From assembly GCF_051014685.1 (NCBI RefSeq), contig NW_027479508.1, positions 45,529-109,528 of the forward strand: DNA of 64,000 nt. Direction: 5' to 3'. The first letter of the stretch is position 1, and every line of letters starts with the position of its first letter. Under the pieces are notes generated by a model. It was not told the origin of the DNA. It did no database searches and saw only the letters and a program-made list of their open reading frames with translations. The translations under genes and the position numbers were made by a program. This stretch comes from Ptiloglossa arizonensis. Lineage: Eukaryota > Arthropoda > Insecta > Hymenoptera > Colletidae. Below are positions 62,701 to 64,000 of this stretch, piece after piece.

Positions 62701-64000
62701 AATTTTTGGGTTAGGTCAATCCGTTCGCGACATATGGGAGTTTGAAGCCAAGAAATGGTTGAGAAGGCAAAAAATTTTTCGCAATTCTGCTGCTCCAAAC
62801 GCTTAACCAGAATGGCCTAAGGAAAAAATACACATACCGTTGTAATCGGGCGAGTTTCTACTTTCAGATGCAATAGGAATTTTTGGGTTAGGTCAATCCG
62901 TTCGCGAGATATGGGAGTTTGAAGCTAAGAAATGGTTGATAAGACAACAAATTTTTCGCACTTCTGCTGCTCCAAACGCTTAACCAGAATGGCCTAGGGA
63001 AAAAATACACATACCGTTGTAATCGGGCGAGTTTCTACTTTCAGATGCAATAGGACGTTTTGGGTTAGGTCAATCCGTTCGCGAGATATGGGAGTTTGAA
63101 GCCAAGAAATGGTTGAGAAGACAACAAATTTTTCGCACTTCTGCTGCTCCAAACGCTTAACCAGAATGGCCTAGGGAAGAAATATACATACCGTTGTAAT
63201 CGGGCGAGTTTCTACTTTCAGATGCAATCGGAATTTTTGGGTTAGGTCAATCCGTTCGCGAGATATGGGAGTTTGAAGCTAAGAAATGGTAGAGAAGACA
63301 ACAAATTTTTCACACTTCTGCTGCTCCAAACGCTTAACCAGAATGGCCTAGGGAAAAAACACACATACCGTTGTAATCGGGCGAGTTTCTACTTTCAGAT
63401 GCAATAGGAATTTTTGGGTTAGGTCAATCCGTTCGCGAGATATGGGAGTTTGAAGCTAAGAAATGGTTGAGATGGCAAAAAATTTTTCGCAATTCTGCTG
63501 CTCCAAACGCTTAGCCAGAATGGCCTAGGGAAAAAATACACATACCGTTGTAATCGGGCGAGTTTCTACTTTCAGGTGCAATAGGAATTTTTGGGTTAGG
63601 TCAATCCGTTCGCGAGATATGGGAGTTTGAAGCCAAGAAATGGTTGAGAAGGCAAAAAATTTTTCGCAATTCTGCTGCTCCAAACTCTTAACCAGAATGG
63701 CCTAGGGAAAAAATACACATACCGTTGTAATCGGGCGAGTTTCTACTTTCAGATGCAATAGGAATTTTTGGGTTAGGTCAATCCGTTCGCGAGATGTGGG
63801 AGTTTGAAGCTAAGAAATGGTTGAGAAGGCAAAAAATTTTTCGCATTTCTGCTGCTCCAAACGCTTAACCAGAATGGCCTAGGGAAAAAATACACATACC
63901 GTTGTAATCGGGCGAGTTTCTACTTTCAGATGCAACAGGAATTTTTGGGTTAGGTCAATCCGTTCGCGAGATATGGGAGTTTGAAGCTAAGAAATGGTTG
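56767..64000 (+). repeat. 44-monomer HOR unit, copy B (cut by the window end)
   Basis: This is 7,234 bp of the 7,788-bp unit, matching copy A to the last base of the window. It probably continues beyond the edge. It is the best evidence in the window for a very recent, large tandem duplication. Confidence 0.88.
63897..64000 (+). repeat. Partial monomer at the right window edge
   Basis: The last 104 bases are m1-m104 of a gcaacagg/gctaag/ggttg monomer. The cut is the window limit, not an array end. Confidence 0.95.

Larger units (their letters stand above)
1..64000 (+). repeat. Satellite DNA array, 177-bp monomer, about 361.6 head-to-tail copies
   Basis: The same roughly 177-base unit, recognisable by the start taccgttgtaatcggg, recurs from the first to the last base with no intervening unique sequence. 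Starts at 1, 178, 355 and 532 give the 177-bp period. Further starts at 4426, 5312, 5490, 14872, 18057, 26375, 28144, 40710 and 63897 agree with it to within four bases. All copies share one orientation. Monomers differ by point changes at a limited set of positions, and the variants group into classes. Known satellites of this length are typically centromeric or pericentromeric; that role is inferred here, since nothing in the window identifies a centromere. The family is not one I recognise. No genes, tRNA or rRNA genes, transposon ends or CRISPR spacers were seen anywhere in the array. Confidence 0.98.

Noticed and set aside
4162..62798. About twenty minus-strand open frames of 64-111 codons with similar products
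   Set aside because: They are translations of the satellite. Because 177 is divisible by three, frame is kept between monomers. The frames open only where variants remove TAG stops (gccatgg or ccaaggg for cctaggg; gccaag for gctaag) or where a one-base indel shifts frame. Those checked begin with TTG or GTG rather than ATG, and several start and stop inside the repeat at equivalent places.
1..64000. CRISPR array
   Set aside because: The whole 177 bp is repeated with no unique spacers, the unit is far too long for a CRISPR repeat, and there are no cas genes.
1..64000. Centromeric retrotransposon or other mobile element inside the array
   Set aside because: No stretch departs from the monomer consensus, and no long terminal repeats, target-site duplications or coding remnants were seen. 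The steady 177-bp register leaves no room for an insertion.
1..64000. A new gene system or operon
   Set aside because: Nothing on either strand looks coding beyond repeat-derived frames. The interest of the window lies in repeat organisation only.

Overview
The whole 64-kb window is one uninterrupted tandem array of a 177-bp satellite monomer. There are about 361 complete copies, all head to tail on the same strand, plus a 104-bp partial copy at the right edge. I found no gene, RNA gene, transposon, CRISPR array or unique spacer on either strand. The first monomer (1-177) is about 43% G+C by direct count. Monomer starts were checked at ten points along the window. The register drifts by only four single-base insertions (about 4.47, 5.38, 6.60 and 7.66 kb) and five single-base deletions (about 14.81, 17.82, 26.37, 28.13 and 40.70 kb). 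The last monomer therefore starts at 63,897, one base short of perfect 177-bp spacing.

This points to a eukaryotic (peri)centromeric or other heterochromatic satellite block. The monomer length is close to one nucleosome plus linker and falls in the 150-180 bp class of many plant and some animal centromeric satellites. I do not recognise the family and cannot name the species; a plant is a plausible guess but not shown. Each monomer carries two short stretches that resemble the CENP-B box (monomer bases 1-17 and 66-82), A/T tracts, a TCGCGA site and a CCTAGG site.

Monomers fall into recognisable sequence classes, and the order of the classes repeats, so there is higher-order repeat (HOR) structure with many local periods. 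From left to right these are: 2-monomer alternation (2.1-3.2 kb); a 6-monomer duplication (5.6-7.8 kb); a 14-monomer duplication (7.7-11.7 kb); 17/16-, 14- and 18-monomer duplications (14.3-24.3 kb); an 8-monomer (23.5-26.4 kb) and a 10-monomer (25.5-29.1 kb) duplication; a 14-monomer duplication (31.6-36.7 kb); two different 9-monomer duplications (37.3-40.4 and 41.2-44.3 kb); three copies of a 6-monomer unit (45.8-48.9 kb); and a 7,788-bp, 44-monomer unit in nearly two copies (48,979 to the window end). The two copies of the last unit look almost identical, so it appears to be the youngest expansion.

The short open reading frames in the array start at TTG or GTG and consist of translated satellite, so I do not annotate them as genes. 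All HOR boundaries were read by eye and are approximate to tens of bases unless stated otherwise.
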